Shown here piece after piece: positions 8,801 to 17,419 of a stretch of DNA of 51,169 nucleotides. This DNA is from JBKPNX01 sp046732855 (lineage in GTDB: Bacteria; Pseudomonadota; Alphaproteobacteria; Geminicoccales; Geminicoccaceae). The translations under genes were made by a program, and so were the position numbers. Within the stretch, counting starts at the first letter, position 1; each line of letters opens with the position of its first letter. The notes beneath the pieces are model-generated. The model did not search any database, was not told where the DNA came from, and was given only the letters and a program-made list of their open reading frames with translations. The stretch spans positions 1 to 51,169 of the forward strand of contig JBKPNX010000005.1 of NCBI GenBank assembly GCA_046732855.1, read 5' to 3'.

Positions 8801-8952
8801 TGCACGACCATCGTGCGGAAGGTGAAGGCCGGATCCTCGTTGCGCCCCAGGCGGAAGAAGGCGAGGCTGCCGGCCAGCACGGCTGCGATCATGAAGTAGA
8901 CGACCAGCGAGCGGCGCTGGACGGCCCACTCGGACAGATTCGGGCCGATCAT
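5872..8952 (-). CDS. RND-family efflux pump permease (AcrB/MexF-like)
   Basis: A 1026-residue inner-membrane transporter of the RND superfamily, full length. It has the typical N-terminal helix (residues about 14-33), a large periplasmic loop, a six-helix block, then the repeated half with a second periplasmic loop and the final helices. The proton-relay aspartate pair in helix 4 is present (L-V-D-D-A-M near residue 400). It exports substrates using the proton gradient with the adaptor encoded immediately upstream, which overlaps it by four bases (ATGA). No outer-membrane channel (TolC-like) gene and no TetR-type regulator are adjacent. Sequence flavour is closer to the VexK/NolG-like branch than to E. 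coli AcrB. The substrate cannot be predicted. Confidence 0.95.
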   Translation of the reverse strand: MIGPNLSEWAVQRRSLVVYFMIAAVLAGSLAFFRLGRNEDPAFTFRTMVVQAAWPGAPLDDTVLQVTERIERRLQEVPGLDYLTSYTRPGITTIFVNLRGDTPAREVPDRWYDVRKKVGDIRHTLPSGVVGPAFNDEFGDVFGIIYGFTADGFTQRELRDHVEDARSRLLSVPDVSKIEILGAQDEQIFLEFSTQRLAALGLDYPALIAALQAQNAVRPAGVITTGDERISLRVSGAFDSELDILNVNFVAGDRVVRLGDIAEVHRGYADPPQPMFRVNGKPAIGLAIAMRDGGDILALGRNISHAMAEIQAELPVGIEPTLVADQAVTVDLAINEFTTSLWQAILIIIAASFVSLGVRPGTVVALAIPLTLAMVFPIMEAFHIDLQRISLGALIIALTLLVDDAMTTVDAMIRRLAAGDSKEAAATFAYRTLAAPMLTGTLVTIAGFVPIGFAASTAGEYTFSIFAVVGIALIVSWFVAVIFAPLIGMAVLKAPQDQGAAEPGRIMRVYQGFLVGAMRGRWLTILVTLGLFAAALFAVRFVPQQFFPASDRPELVVDLTLPHNASIYASETAAERLDAVLAADDDVARWSTYVGRGAIRFYLPLDVQLANDFFAQAVIVAKDVDARERLQAKLDKVLAEEFPEAVGRTSPLELGPPVGWPVQYRVSGPDMDEVREIALNLAGVMATTPDARSINFDWNEPARQVRVRVDQDEARRLGLSSATLASVLNAAVTGSTVTQVRDDIYLIDVVARATGEERISLPTLRTLQVPVQGGRTVALSQFATFEYEQEYPLVWRRDRVPTLTVRADVARGVLPESVVTELAPAIAELNAGLPQGYRIELGGIAEESAQSQASVFAVIPAMLLIMLTVLMFHLQSFQRLFMVLAILPLGLIGVVAALLVFGRPLGFVAILGILALIGMIAKNAVILITQIEADREEGRTVWDAVVSASSSRLRPMSLTAISTVLGLIPIAPTVFWGPMAFAIMGGLLVATMLTLVFLPTVYVTWFRGTEAAADAASSAPAPSATA

Positions 8953-10058
8953 GACGCCGCGCCCAAGAGCCGCACCTTCTGCCCGGGGCGCAGCGCCTGG
9001 ACCCCCGCGGTCACCACGACATCGCCCGGTTCCAGCCCCTGGGCCACGACCACGCTCACCGGATCGTGGCGCAGCACCTCGATGTTGCGCAGCGCCACGG
9101 TGACGGTGGCGGGGTCGACCACCCAGACCGCCGGCTGTCCCTCGGCCCTGGTGATCGCGGAGGCGGGCACCTCGATGCCGGGCCCGGTGCCGACCTCCAT
9201 GCGCCCGGTGACGGTCGATCCTAGCCGCATCGCCGCGGGCGGATCGATCAGCCCGACCCGGACCTCGAAGGTGCCGGTGACCGGGTCGGCGCGCGGCGCG
9301 ACCTCGCGTACGCGCCCGATCGCTGTCACCGCCGGATTCATGGTCAGGACCACCTCGATCTCTGGATCGGCCGGGGCGGCGTCCTTGACCTGCGCGGGCA
9401 CGTCGAACACGGCGTCGCGCCCGTCCTGGCGGGCGACCTGCACGATCATGCGTCCCGCCTGCACCACCTCGCCGGGTTCGGCGCCGACCGCCGTCACGGT
9501 GCCGGCGGCATCCGCGACCAGCTCGGTGTAGCTCAGGCGGTTCTTGGCGATGTTCAGCTGCGCCTGGGCGCCATCCGCCCGCGACTGCGCGGTCTCGAGC
9601 GTCTGGCGCGCCTCGTCGTAGCGCACCCTCGTGGTCCAGCCGTCCCGGAGCAGCGTCCGCTGGCGCTCATAATTGTTCTGCGCCTCGACCAGCTGGCCCC
9701 TCGCCCCCGCCAGATCGGCGCGCGCCGCCCGCAGCGCATCCTCCTCGTTCGCGGGATCGAGCCGCGCGACCAGCTGGCCGGGCATGATCGTATCGCCGAC
9801 GTTGACCAGCCGCTCGGTCATCCGCCCGTCAATGCGGAACGCGAGGTTGACCGTAGTCGCCGCCTGGACCGTGCCCGTGAGCGAGACGGTATCGCCGCCG
9901 GTTCGTTCCTCGATCGTGATCACCCGCACGGGACGGATCTCCGGCGGCGCCGGCTCGGCGGCGGGTCCGCAGCCCGCGAGCAGCATCAGCAGCGCGAGCG
10001 CGCGCAGCGCCTTGGAATCAACCGCAACTTTCTTCCCGACTTGCTGGAGTGCGCACAC
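8949..10058 (-). CDS. RND efflux periplasmic adaptor (HlyD/MFP family), lipoprotein
   Basis: A 369-residue membrane-fusion protein. The N-terminus carries a lipoprotein signal ending L-L-A-G-C (Cys30), consistent with anchoring to the inner membrane. The biotinyl-lipoyl-like half motifs occur on both sides of an alpha-helical hairpin (residues about 95-185), followed by beta-barrel and membrane-proximal domains. A late A-V-W-V-V-D-P and L-E-P-G-D-V-V-V-T-A-G-V-Q segment is typical of the family. It bridges the RND permease to an outer-membrane channel. The start is a GTG at 10056-10058 without a strong ribosome-binding site. No better in-frame start precedes the signal peptide. It is the first gene of a two-gene operon. 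Confidence 0.93.
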   Translation of the reverse strand: MCALQQVGKKVAVDSKALRALALLMLLAGCGPAAEPAPPEIRPVRVITIEERTGGDTVSLTGTVQAATTVNLAFRIDGRMTERLVNVGDTIMPGQLVARLDPANEEDALRAARADLAGARGQLVEAQNNYERQRTLLRDGWTTRVRYDEARQTLETAQSRADGAQAQLNIAKNRLSYTELVADAAGTVTAVGAEPGEVVQAGRMIVQVARQDGRDAVFDVPAQVKDAAPADPEIEVVLTMNPAVTAIGRVREVAPRADPVTGTFEVRVGLIDPPAAMRLGSTVTGRMEVGTGPGIEVPASAITRAEGQPAVWVVDPATVTVALRNIEVLRHDPVSVVVAQGLEPGDVVVTAGVQALRPGQKVRLLGAAS

Positions 10059-10442
10059 GATCGTTAAATCCGCCAGCCTCTCTTTTGGGGTGCGCTTGCC
10101 CGCACCCGGCTATGCGATAGCGCCTGACCCAAGGAGAGCGCAACCTCGATTGTCCATCGAGGGGTTGGCCGTTTCGTCGCGCCGGGCCAGAGCTCGCGCC
10201 AGTCCTGATCAGAATCGCCAGAATCCCGGGACGAGAAAGGGCGCTCGCCAGGGAGAGCCAGGATCATGGGCGGCCCCGAGCCTTCGTAGTCGCCGAAGGG
10301 GCAGCCGCCCGCTCCATGCCTCCGCCGGTCTCAAGGTGTCGCCGCAAAAGAAACGAGGGCAATCCAAAGGCGCGACCATGTGGTGCCTGGACAACCCTCC
10401 CCCGGCTGAGGCACGGCTGCCGCATACGATGTCGAGGCTGGC
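10059..10442. other. Divergent intergenic region (efflux operon / patatin) with an inverted repeat
   Basis: This 384-base gap separates the leftward efflux operon from the rightward patatin gene and must hold both promoters. I see no convincing gene. At 10144-10162, CCTCGAT and ATCGAGG form a perfect 7-base inverted repeat around TGTCC, a size typical of a dimeric repressor operator. No regulator gene is nearby, so its role is unknown. Confidence 0.45.
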
Positions 10443-11462
10443 ATGATGCGTCATCCCCTTTCGGTCGATCTGGCGCTCCAGGGCGGCGGCGCGCACGGCG
10501 CGTTCACCTGGGGGGTCCTGGATCGCCTGCTCGAGCAGCCCTGGCTCGAGATCGATGGCATCTCTGGCACGTCTGCCGGCGCCATGAACGCGGCCGTGCT
10601 GATCGACGGCCATGCCACGGGCGGAGCGGAGGGCGCACGTGTTGCCCTGGAAAGCTTCTGGCGCAGCGTCTCCGAAGCGGCGCTCCTCAGCCCGCTGCGA
10701 CGTACGCCGCTGGACGTGCTGTTGGGCCGCTGGACGCTCGACTATTCCCCGGCTTTCATCGCCATGGACCTGGCCTCACGTCTGTTCTCGCCCTACGACC
10801 TGAACCCGGGCGGGCCCAATCCGCTGCGCGAGATCCTGGCGGAGAGCATCGACTTCGAACGGCTGGCACGGGCGACGATCAAGCTGTTCGTGACCGCGAC
10901 CAACGTGCGGACCGGCCGCGGGCGGGTGTTCCGGAACGCAGAAATCTCGCCCGACGTACTGCTGGCGTCCGCCTGCCTGCCGACCCTGTTTCAGGCGATC
11001 GAGATCGACGGCGAGGCCTATTGGGACGGTGGCTATTCCGGCAACCCGACCATCACGCCGCTGGTGCGCGAATGCACGTCGAGCGACACGATCCTGGTCG
11101 CCATCAACCCGGTCGAGCGTCCCGGCACGCCGCGCACGGCGCGCGATATCCTCAACCGGCTGAACGAGATCTCCTTCAACGCGGTCACCCTGAAAGAGCT
11201 GCGCATGATCGCGCTGCTGCGCCGGGTCGCCGATCCGGGCAATTCCGAAGGCGCGCTCTGGGCCGGGATGCGCGTGCACCTGGTGGCGAGCCCGTTGATG
11301 ACGGAGCTCGGCTATTCTTCCAAGCTGAACGCCGAGTGGTACTTCCTGTCTATGCTGCGCGACGAGGGGCGCCGCGGGGCCGACGCCTTCCTGGGCGCCC
11401 ATGAGGACGATCTGGGGCGGCGCTCGACGGTCGATCTCGACCGGTTGCTCGAAGGCGTTTGA
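10443..11462 (+). CDS. Patatin-like phospholipase
   Basis: A 339-residue patatin-family lipid acyl hydrolase. The oxyanion-hole glycine motif G-G-G-A-H-G-A-F lies at residues 14-21, the nucleophile elbow G-T-S-A-G has Ser44, and the catalytic dyad aspartate is in D-G-G (Asp195). It would hydrolyse acyl esters of phospholipids. No signal peptide is evident, so it is likely cytoplasmic or peripheral to the inner membrane. Both residues of the Ser-Asp dyad are intact. Two adjacent ATG codons begin the protein. The permease gene starts only four bases after its stop, suggesting co-transcription. The family resembles the proteobacterial patatins often found near polyhydroxyalkanoate or lipid genes, but none of those are here. 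Confidence 0.93.
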   Translation: MMRHPLSVDLALQGGGAHGAFTWGVLDRLLEQPWLEIDGISGTSAGAMNAAVLIDGHATGGAEGARVALESFWRSVSEAALLSPLRRTPLDVLLGRWTLDYSPAFIAMDLASRLFSPYDLNPGGPNPLREILAESIDFERLARATIKLFVTATNVRTGRGRVFRNAEISPDVLLASACLPTLFQAIEIDGEAYWDGGYSGNPTITPLVRECTSSDTILVAINPVERPGTPRTARDILNRLNEISFNAVTLKELRMIALLRRVADPGNSEGALWAGMRVHLVASPLMTELGYSSKLNAEWYFLSMLRDEGRRGADAFLGAHEDDLGRRSTVDLDRLLEGV

Positions 11463-11466
11463 TGCG

Positions 11467-12921
11467 ATGGGCCTGCTCGGGATCCTGCTCGCCCTCGGGC
11501 TGCTCATCTGGCTCGCCTTCCGCGGCTGGAGCATCCTTTTGCTGGCCCCCGCCGCGGCCCTGCTGGCAGCCGGCATCTCAGGCGAGCCGTTGCTCGCCCA
11601 TTGGACCCAGACCTTCATGGGCAGCGCGGCGGGCTTCCTGGCGCAGTTCTTCCCGCTGTTCCTGCTCGGCGCGCTCTTCGGCAAGCTCATGGAGGACAGC
11701 GGCTCGGTCTCGGCCATCGCCAGCTTCATGACCGAGCGGCTGGGGCCGCGCCGCGCGGCGCTCGCAGTCGTGCTCGCCGGGGCCCTGGTGACCTACGGCG
11801 GCGTCAGCCTGTTCGTTGCTCTCTTCGTGCTCGCGCCCATGGCCCAGGCCCTGTTCCGCGCGGCCGACATCCCTCACCGCCTGATGCCGGCGGCGATCGC
11901 TCTGGGCTCGTTCACCTTCACCATGTCGGCGCTCCCCGGAACGCCCGCGATCCAGAACGCGATCCCGATGCCGTTCTTCGGAACCACGCCGTTCGCCGCT
12001 CCAGGTCTCGGAGTCATCGCCGCGGCGATCATGTTCGGCTTCGGCCTGTGGTGGCTCGCCCGCGCCGAAGCCGCGGCGCGGCGCGCCGGCGAAGGCTATG
12101 GCAGCGATGCCGGCAATGCGGCGGAGGCCGCTGCGGCCGACGAGCTCGTGCGCGAGCGCGCCACGACCGCCCGCGAGTTCGACCCCGCCGAGATCCGCCA
12201 CGGCCGCCCCAGCGACACCGCGCCGCCGGTCGCGCTGGCCGCGCTGCCGTTGATCGTGGTCATCGCCGTCAATTTACTGATGGCGGTATTCGTGCTGCCG
12301 TGCCTCGACGGGTCGTTCCTCGCCGAGGAGCGCTGGGGCGCCACGTCGCTGGCCGCGGTCGGGGGCGTCTGGGCGGTGGCGGTGGCGCTGGCTGCCGCGC
12401 TTCTGACGCTGATTCTGGTCAACCGCCGCCGCCTGCCGACGCTGCGCGCGAGCATGGACGCGGGCGCCAACGCGTCCGTCCTGCCCGCGTTCAGCGTCGC
12501 GAGCCTGGTCGGGTTCGGTGCGGTCGTCGCCGCGCTGCCGGCGTTTGCGCTGGTGCGCGACTGGGTGCTGTCGATCGAGGGCGGCCCGCTCGTCTCGCTC
12601 GCGGTCGCGACCAACGTGCTCGCCGCGCTGACCGGCTCGGCCTCCGGCGGCCTCACGATCGCGCTCGACGCGCTCGGCGACACCTACCTGCGCCTAGCGG
12701 CGGAGACGGGCATCGATCCGGCGCTGATGCATCGCGTCGCCGTGATCGGCGCCGGTACGCTTGACAGCCTGCCGCACAACGGTGCTGTGGTGACGCTGCT
12801 CGCCGTCTGCGGATCGAGCCACGGCAAGAGCTACCTCGACATCTTCATGGTCGCTATCGTCGGCGCCATTCTGGCTCTGGCCGCGGTGATCGTCCTGGGC
12901 TCGCTGTTCGGCTCGTTCTGA
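11467..12921 (+). CDS. GntP-family permease (gluconate / organic-acid transporter type)
   Basis: A 484-residue polytopic membrane protein with about 12 hydrophobic segments. Family-type motifs include the S-A-L-P-G-T-P-A-I-Q-N loop near residue 160 and the C-terminal half motif A-L-T-G-S-A-S-G-G-L-T-I-A-L, then D-S-L-P-H-N-G-A-V-V, characteristic of GntP/DsdX-like carriers. Such carriers import gluconate, hydroxy acids or D-serine with protons. The substrate here is not predictable. The ATG at 11467 gives M-G-L-L-G-I-L-L directly at the first helix. It follows the patatin stop by four bases. A charged cytoplasmic loop around residues 200-250 (alanine/glutamate/arginine-rich) is longer than in many homologues. 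Confidence 0.88.
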   Translation: MGLLGILLALGLLIWLAFRGWSILLLAPAAALLAAGISGEPLLAHWTQTFMGSAAGFLAQFFPLFLLGALFGKLMEDSGSVSAIASFMTERLGPRRAALAVVLAGALVTYGGVSLFVALFVLAPMAQALFRAADIPHRLMPAAIALGSFTFTMSALPGTPAIQNAIPMPFFGTTPFAAPGLGVIAAAIMFGFGLWWLARAEAAARRAGEGYGSDAGNAAEAAAADELVRERATTAREFDPAEIRHGRPSDTAPPVALAALPLIVVIAVNLLMAVFVLPCLDGSFLAEERWGATSLAAVGGVWAVAVALAAALLTLILVNRRRLPTLRASMDAGANASVLPAFSVASLVGFGAVVAALPAFALVRDWVLSIEGGPLVSLAVATNVLAALTGSASGGLTIALDALGDTYLRLAAETGIDPALMHRVAVIGAGTLDSLPHNGAVVTLLAVCGSSHGKSYLDIFMVAIVGAILALAAVIVLGSLFGSF

Positions 12922-13025
12922 GGCGCTGCGGCTCTGTCGATAGCGCTGCATGCGTTCTCGCCGTGGCGATGGCGGTAGTCACCCCTCGGGCGAGGGCGAA
13001 TAGTCGCTCGGCCTTGCCACTCCGG

Positions 13026-14492
13026 CTAGGCTTCGGGCTGCGCCGCCCGAGCTGGCGTGGCTGCCATGGTCCGGTCGATCAGGAACGCCACGACGATGGT
13101 GGTCAGCGGGTTCAGCAGATTGAAGAAGGCAAACGGCAGATAGGCGAACGCGAACACCCCGAGGGTCGCCGACATGTAGGCGCCGCAGCTGTTCCACGGC
13201 ACCAGTGGCGCGGTCACCGTGCCCGAATCGCCGATCGTGCGCGACAAGAGGCGAGGCGCCAGGTTACGCCGAGCGAACTCGGCCTTGAACATGCGGCCCG
13301 GCAACGCAACCGCGAGATACTGGTCGCCCGCGAGGACGTTCATGCCGATCGCGCTCGCGACCACTGTCGCCACGAGGGCCCCGGTCGAGCGCGCCAAGCT
13401 GACAGCCGGGGCGACGATCCGCTCAAGCATGCCGGCGTGCTCGAGCACCGCACCGAACCAGAGCGCGGCCATGATGATCCAGATGGTGTTGAGCATGCTG
13501 TCCATGCCGCCGCGCGAGAGCAGCGTGTCCAGATCCGGATCCCCGCTGCGATAAACAAAGCCGGTCGCGAGCGCCTCCCAGACGCCCTTGATCGAACCGA
13601 TCCAGTCCGGCAGATCAGGCCGCGCGGCACGTTGCAGCACGAGTTCCGGCTGCAGCAGCACCGCCGTCACGCCGCCGGCCAGCGCGCCGCCGAGAATGGC
13701 GAGAAAGGGCGCCACGCGCAGCACCGACAGCACTACCACCAGGAGCAGCGGCAGGAACGCCCATGCGCTGACCTCGTACCGGGCGGCGAGCGCCGCCTGG
13801 TTGGCCGAAGTGTCGAATTCAGCCGGGCTACCGAGCAGCCAGAAACCTACGCAGGCAAGCAGCAGCGCGGGGATCGAGGTCATCAGCGAAGCGCGGATGT
13901 GGTCGTACAGCTGCGAGCCCGCGGCGGCGACGGCGAGGTTCACGGTATCGGACAGCGGTGACATCCTGTCACCGAAGTAGGCGCCTGAGATCACCGCTCC
14001 GGCAGTCACGGCGGGAGAGAGATGCATCTCGGCTGCCACGCCCATCAGCCCGAGGCCGATGGTGGCGACCACGGTCCACGAGCTGCCGATGCTGGTCGCC
14101 ACCAGCGCGCAGACGATGCAGGCGGACAGATAGAAATAGCTGGGGCTCAGCATCCCCATCGCATAGTACACCATCGCGACCAGCGTGCCGCTCATTGCCC
14201 AGGTGCCGATCAAGGCGCCGACCGCAAACAGGATGAAGATCGCCGGCAGGGCTGACGCAATGCCGTCGACGACCGCTTTGCGAATGTCGTCCCAAGCATG
14301 GCCGTTCTTCCAGGCGAGACCAGCCGCGAGCGTCGCTGCGAGGATCAGGGCGACCTGGGTGGGACCGTAGGCTGCATTCTCGCCGAACAGGAGGAAGCTT
14401 GCGGCGACGAGCGCGATCAGCGCGCCGACCGCGATCAGCGAATCGGCGAGCGATGGCGGCCTCGGCTGGCGCACCGGGTCGGCCTCGGTCAT
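13026..14492 (-). CDS. nhaC: NhaC-family Na+/H+ antiporter
   Basis: A 488-residue membrane protein of the NhaC family, with motifs S-S-W-T-V-V-A-T-I-G, the ion-binding-type segment G-A-Y-F-G-D-R-M-S-P-L-S-D-T-V-N-L, and the late G-D-S-G-T-V-T-A-P-L-V-P-W-N-S-C-G. It exchanges Na+ for protons across the cytoplasmic membrane, or malate/lactate in the MleN branch. It is downstream of arginine deiminase on the same strand, after a 229-base gap holding a palindromic repeat. Similar NhaC-like genes often sit in arginine-deiminase clusters, so it may take part in pH or amino-acid exchange there. The start ATG at 14490-14492 gives a soluble N-tail of about 16 residues. Confidence 0.93.
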   Translation of the reverse strand: MTEADPVRQPRPPSLADSLIAVGALIALVAASFLLFGENAAYGPTQVALILAATLAAGLAWKNGHAWDDIRKAVVDGIASALPAIFILFAVGALIGTWAMSGTLVAMVYYAMGMLSPSYFYLSACIVCALVATSIGSSWTVVATIGLGLMGVAAEMHLSPAVTAGAVISGAYFGDRMSPLSDTVNLAVAAAGSQLYDHIRASLMTSIPALLLACVGFWLLGSPAEFDTSANQAALAARYEVSAWAFLPLLLVVVLSVLRVAPFLAILGGALAGGVTAVLLQPELVLQRAARPDLPDWIGSIKGVWEALATGFVYRSGDPDLDTLLSRGGMDSMLNTIWIIMAALWFGAVLEHAGMLERIVAPAVSLARSTGALVATVVASAIGMNVLAGDQYLAVALPGRMFKAEFARRNLAPRLLSRTIGDSGTVTAPLVPWNSCGAYMSATLGVFAFAYLPFAFFNLLNPLTTIVVAFLIDRTMAATPARAAQPEA

Positions 14493-14605
14493 CCGTCGCG
14501 GCCCGTGCTGCAGTCCTCCAGGTGGAGCCGATCGTTGCGGCTCCGCTGCCGTGCTATTGCGATCGCTGCTGTGGCGTCTGTGGACAGACGTCCAGTGCCA
14601 GGACT

Positions 14606-14684
14606 GTCATCGCGAGAGCGCGCAGCGGGCGTGGCGATCCAGAGGCTCCTGGATTGCTTCGCGCCTTCGGGCGCTCGCCATGAC
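14606..14684. repeat. Large imperfect palindrome, GTCAT...CCAG class intergenic repeat
   Basis: The left arm begins GTCATCGCGAGAGCGC and ends GCGATCCAG at about 14642. After a six-base loop the right arm runs CTGGATTGCTTCGCGCC to CTCGCCATGAC at 14684. Reverse-complemented, the right arm matches the left over about 36 bases with a few mismatches. The pattern GTCATTGCGAG...GCAATCCAG is a widespread small palindromic repeat in alphaproteobacterial intergenic DNA. It sits between arcA and nhaC and could form a strong hairpin that limits read-through or stabilises the arcA message. Confidence 0.75.
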
Positions 14685-14721
14685 GACCCACTCATGGCTC
14701 ATGATCTTGCGATGGTGAATA

Positions 14722-15981
14722 CTAGTCGGCCGGATCGCGGATCAGCGGGCAGGTCATGCAGTGGCCGCCGCCGCGGCCGCGACCGAGCTCCGCGCCGACG
14801 ATCGTGATCACCTCGACGCCCTGCTTGCGCAACAGCGTGTTGCTGTAGGTGTTGCGGTCGTAGGCGACCACCACGCCGGGAGCCAGCGCGACGTAGTTGT
14901 TGCCGCTGTCCCACTGCTGGCGCTCGGTGGCGTAGGAGTCGCCGCCGGTCTCGACCACGCGTAGCTTCTTCAGGTTGAGCGCCTCGGCGAGGACGTCGAG
15001 GAACGGCTTCTTCTCGCGCGTGACCTCGAGCCCGCCGGCGCCATCGCCCGGCCGTAGCGAGATCGCGTGCAGGCGGTTGACGATGTCCGGGTACACGCTG
15101 ACCAAATCGCGGTCGCAGAAGGTGAACACGGTGTCGAGATGCATCGCCGCGCGCAGCTTCGGCATCGCTGCAATGATCACCCGTTCGGCAGCGTTCTTGG
15201 CGAACAGCTCCACCGCCAGCTGGGTGATCGCCTGGCGCGAGGTGCGCTCGCTCATGCCAATCAGGACGACCCCGTTACCGGGGATCAGGACGTCGCCGCC
15301 CTCGAGCGTCGCCGTACCGTGGTTCACGTCCGGGTCGCCCCACCAGACCTGGACCTGGTTAGCGAAGCTCGGGTGGAACTTGTAGATCGCCGTGGCGAGC
15401 AGCGTCTCCTCGTGCCGCGCCGGCCAATACAGCGGGTTCACCGTGACGCCGCCGTAGATCCAGCAGGTCGTGTCGCGGGTGAAGATGGTGTTCGGCAGCG
15501 GCGGCAGCAGGTACTCGGTTATGCCGGTCGATTCGCGCACCATCTCGAGATACTTGGAGGCGTACTTATCGGGCAGCTCGTTGGCCGAGAGGCCGCCGAG
15601 CATGGTTGCGGCGAGCGCACGGGAGTCCAGGCTCTCGAGGTAGGCGCGCGTATCCTCGACCAGGCCGAGCCCCACCTCGTTGGCCGTGATCTGGCGATCG
15701 AGCAGCCAGGCCTTGGCGGTCGGGTTCTCGAGCGTCTCGGCAAGCAGCTCGTGCATCTCGACCACCTCCACCCCGCGCTCGCGCATCTTGGTGATGAAGT
15801 CGAAATGGTCGCGCTTGGCGTTCTGCACCCACAGCACGTCATCGAACAGGAGCGAATCGCAGTTGGTCGGCGTCAGCCGCTCATGCGCGCGTCCCGGCGC
15901 GCAGACCATCACCTTGCGCAGCGTGCCGACTTCCGAGTGCACGCCGTAGGCGGGCGGTGAGTTGGTCTTGGCTTCCGGCAT
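14722..15981 (-). CDS. arcA: Arginine deiminase
   Basis: A 419-residue enzyme that hydrolyses L-arginine to citrulline and ammonia in the cytoplasm. All expected active-site features are present: the C-terminal nucleophile in G-G-G-H-C-M-T-C-P (first cysteine, Cys408), the catalytic histidine in M-H-L-D-T-V-F-T near residue 280, the E-G-G-D-V-L segment, and F-T-R-D of the substrate pocket. Length matches known ADIs (about 410-420). The ATG at 15979-15981 follows a GAGG ribosome-binding motif. It lies downstream of the arginine-type permease and upstream of nhaC on the same strand. The usual arcB (ornithine carbamoyltransferase) and arcC (carbamate kinase) are not adjacent. Without them the local genes support ammonia production and arginine/citrulline turnover rather than the full ATP-yielding pathway. 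Confidence 0.97.
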   Translation of the reverse strand: MPEAKTNSPPAYGVHSEVGTLRKVMVCAPGRAHERLTPTNCDSLLFDDVLWVQNAKRDHFDFITKMRERGVEVVEMHELLAETLENPTAKAWLLDRQITANEVGLGLVEDTRAYLESLDSRALAATMLGGLSANELPDKYASKYLEMVRESTGITEYLLPPLPNTIFTRDTTCWIYGGVTVNPLYWPARHEETLLATAIYKFHPSFANQVQVWWGDPDVNHGTATLEGGDVLIPGNGVVLIGMSERTSRQAITQLAVELFAKNAAERVIIAAMPKLRAAMHLDTVFTFCDRDLVSVYPDIVNRLHAISLRPGDGAGGLEVTREKKPFLDVLAEALNLKKLRVVETGGDSYATERQQWDSGNNYVALAPGVVVAYDRNTYSNTLLRKQGVEVITIVGAELGRGRGGGHCMTCPLIRDPAD

Positions 15982-16036
15982 CCCAGCCTCCTGATCTGGC
16001 GCCGCTTCGGGCGCGCTGTCGTGTTGGAGTGAGCGG

Positions 16037-17419
16037 CTAGATCGTGATCGCGCCGGTCGCGAGCCCATACAGACCGGCGACAGCGCCGGCGGCGACCGCG
16101 ATGAACAGGAAAAGCTCGAGCATCGTGAACACCCGCAGGCCCTGCTCACGCCTCGCGACGTAATAAAGCAGGGTTCCGGGCGCGAACAGAATGCACGACA
16201 GCAGAACGAATTTGAGCCCGCCGGCCACGATCATGAACAGCGTGTAAATCGTAGCGATCGCGGCGATGATCCGCTGGCGCGAGCGCTCCTCCGGTCGAAC
16301 CTCGTAGGTCTCGCCGCGTTGCGCCAGCTGCAGCCCATAGCCCGCGACCAGCACATACGGGATCAGGGTCATGGCGCTCGTCAGTTCGAGCGCGATGTCG
16401 AAGGCGTATTGCGCGAACAAGGTCACGATCAGAAACAGTTGGACGACGATGTTGGTCAGCCAGAGCGCGGTCGACGGCACCTTGTTCTGGTTCTCGTGCT
16501 TGAGGAACGCCGGCATCAGATCGTTATGGGCCGCGAGATAAGGCACCTCCGCGGCGAGCAACGACCAGGCGAGATAGGCGCCGAGGACCGAGATGATGAG
16601 GCCGGCGCTGACGAACTTGGCGCCCCACGGGCCGACCACTGCTTCCAGCACCCCGGCCATGGATGGCTGACGCAGCGCCCCGAGCTCCGGACGGGTCAGC
16701 ACGCCGTAGCACAGGAGCGTGACCAGGATCATCAGGCACAAGACGCCGATGAAACCGGTCACCGTGGCGAAGCCGACGTCAGCCCGCGTCCTGGCGTACC
16801 GGGAATAGACGCTCGCGCCCTCCACCCCGATGAACACGAACACGGTGACCAACATCGTGCTGCGCACCTGGTTGAAAATGTCGCCTGCGCCGTACTCGCC
16901 GCCACCCCAGAAGCTCGCGCTGAACAGCTCGGAATCGAACGCCAGTGCTACAAAGATCACGAACACGATGATCGGCACAATCTTGGCAATCGTGACGATC
17001 GTGTTGATGAACGCAGCCTCCTTGATGCCGCGCAAGATCATGAAGTGTATTGTCCAGAGGATGATCGAAGAACAGACCACAGCAGTGATGGTATTGCCGT
17101 CACCGAAGACAGGAAAAAACAGGCCAAGCGTCGACTTGATCAGAATGAAATAAGTGGTATTGCCGACGCAGGTTCCCGCCCAAAAGCCAAAGGCAGCAGC
17201 GAAACCGAGATAGTTGCCGAATCCGGCCTTTGCGTAAGCGAAGATGCCCGAATCGAGGTCGGGCTTGCGCTCCGCCAGGAACTGGAACACGAACGCCAGC
17301 ATGAGCATGCCGCCGCCGGCGATCGCCCAGGCGATCAGCGCGCCGAACGGTCCCGTGGCGGCGCCGAACCGACCCGGCAGCGAGAAGATGCCCGCGCCGA
17401 CCATCGACCCGACGACCAT
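16037..17419 (-). CDS. arcD: APC-family amino acid permease, arginine/ornithine antiporter type (N-terminus probably frameshifted)
   Basis: A 460-residue, 12-helix amino-acid transporter of the basic amino acid/polyamine APC antiporter type. The N-terminal G-S-M-V-G-A-G-I-F-S-L-P is the substrate-binding helix-1 motif. Next to arginine deiminase, arginine/ornithine (or citrulline) exchange is the natural inference. The ATG at 17419 falls inside helix 1. The same frame continues upstream with E-Q-K-F-S-R-L-T-L-T-A, the expected N-terminal sequence, but contains no ATG, GTG or TTG. A well-placed ATG at 17502-17504 behind AAGGGGG is one base out of frame. The true gene therefore probably starts at 17504, with a one-base insertion in this sequence or in the genome. 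It precedes arcA by 55 bases. Confidence 0.85.
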   Translation of the reverse strand: MVVGSMVGAGIFSLPGRFGAATGPFGALIAWAIAGGGMLMLAFVFQFLAERKPDLDSGIFAYAKAGFGNYLGFAAAFGFWAGTCVGNTTYFILIKSTLGLFFPVFGDGNTITAVVCSSIILWTIHFMILRGIKEAAFINTIVTIAKIVPIIVFVIFVALAFDSELFSASFWGGGEYGAGDIFNQVRSTMLVTVFVFIGVEGASVYSRYARTRADVGFATVTGFIGVLCLMILVTLLCYGVLTRPELGALRQPSMAGVLEAVVGPWGAKFVSAGLIISVLGAYLAWSLLAAEVPYLAAHNDLMPAFLKHENQNKVPSTALWLTNIVVQLFLIVTLFAQYAFDIALELTSAMTLIPYVLVAGYGLQLAQRGETYEVRPEERSRQRIIAAIATIYTLFMIVAGGLKFVLLSCILFAPGTLLYYVARREQGLRVFTMLELFLFIAVAAGAVAGLYGLATGAITI

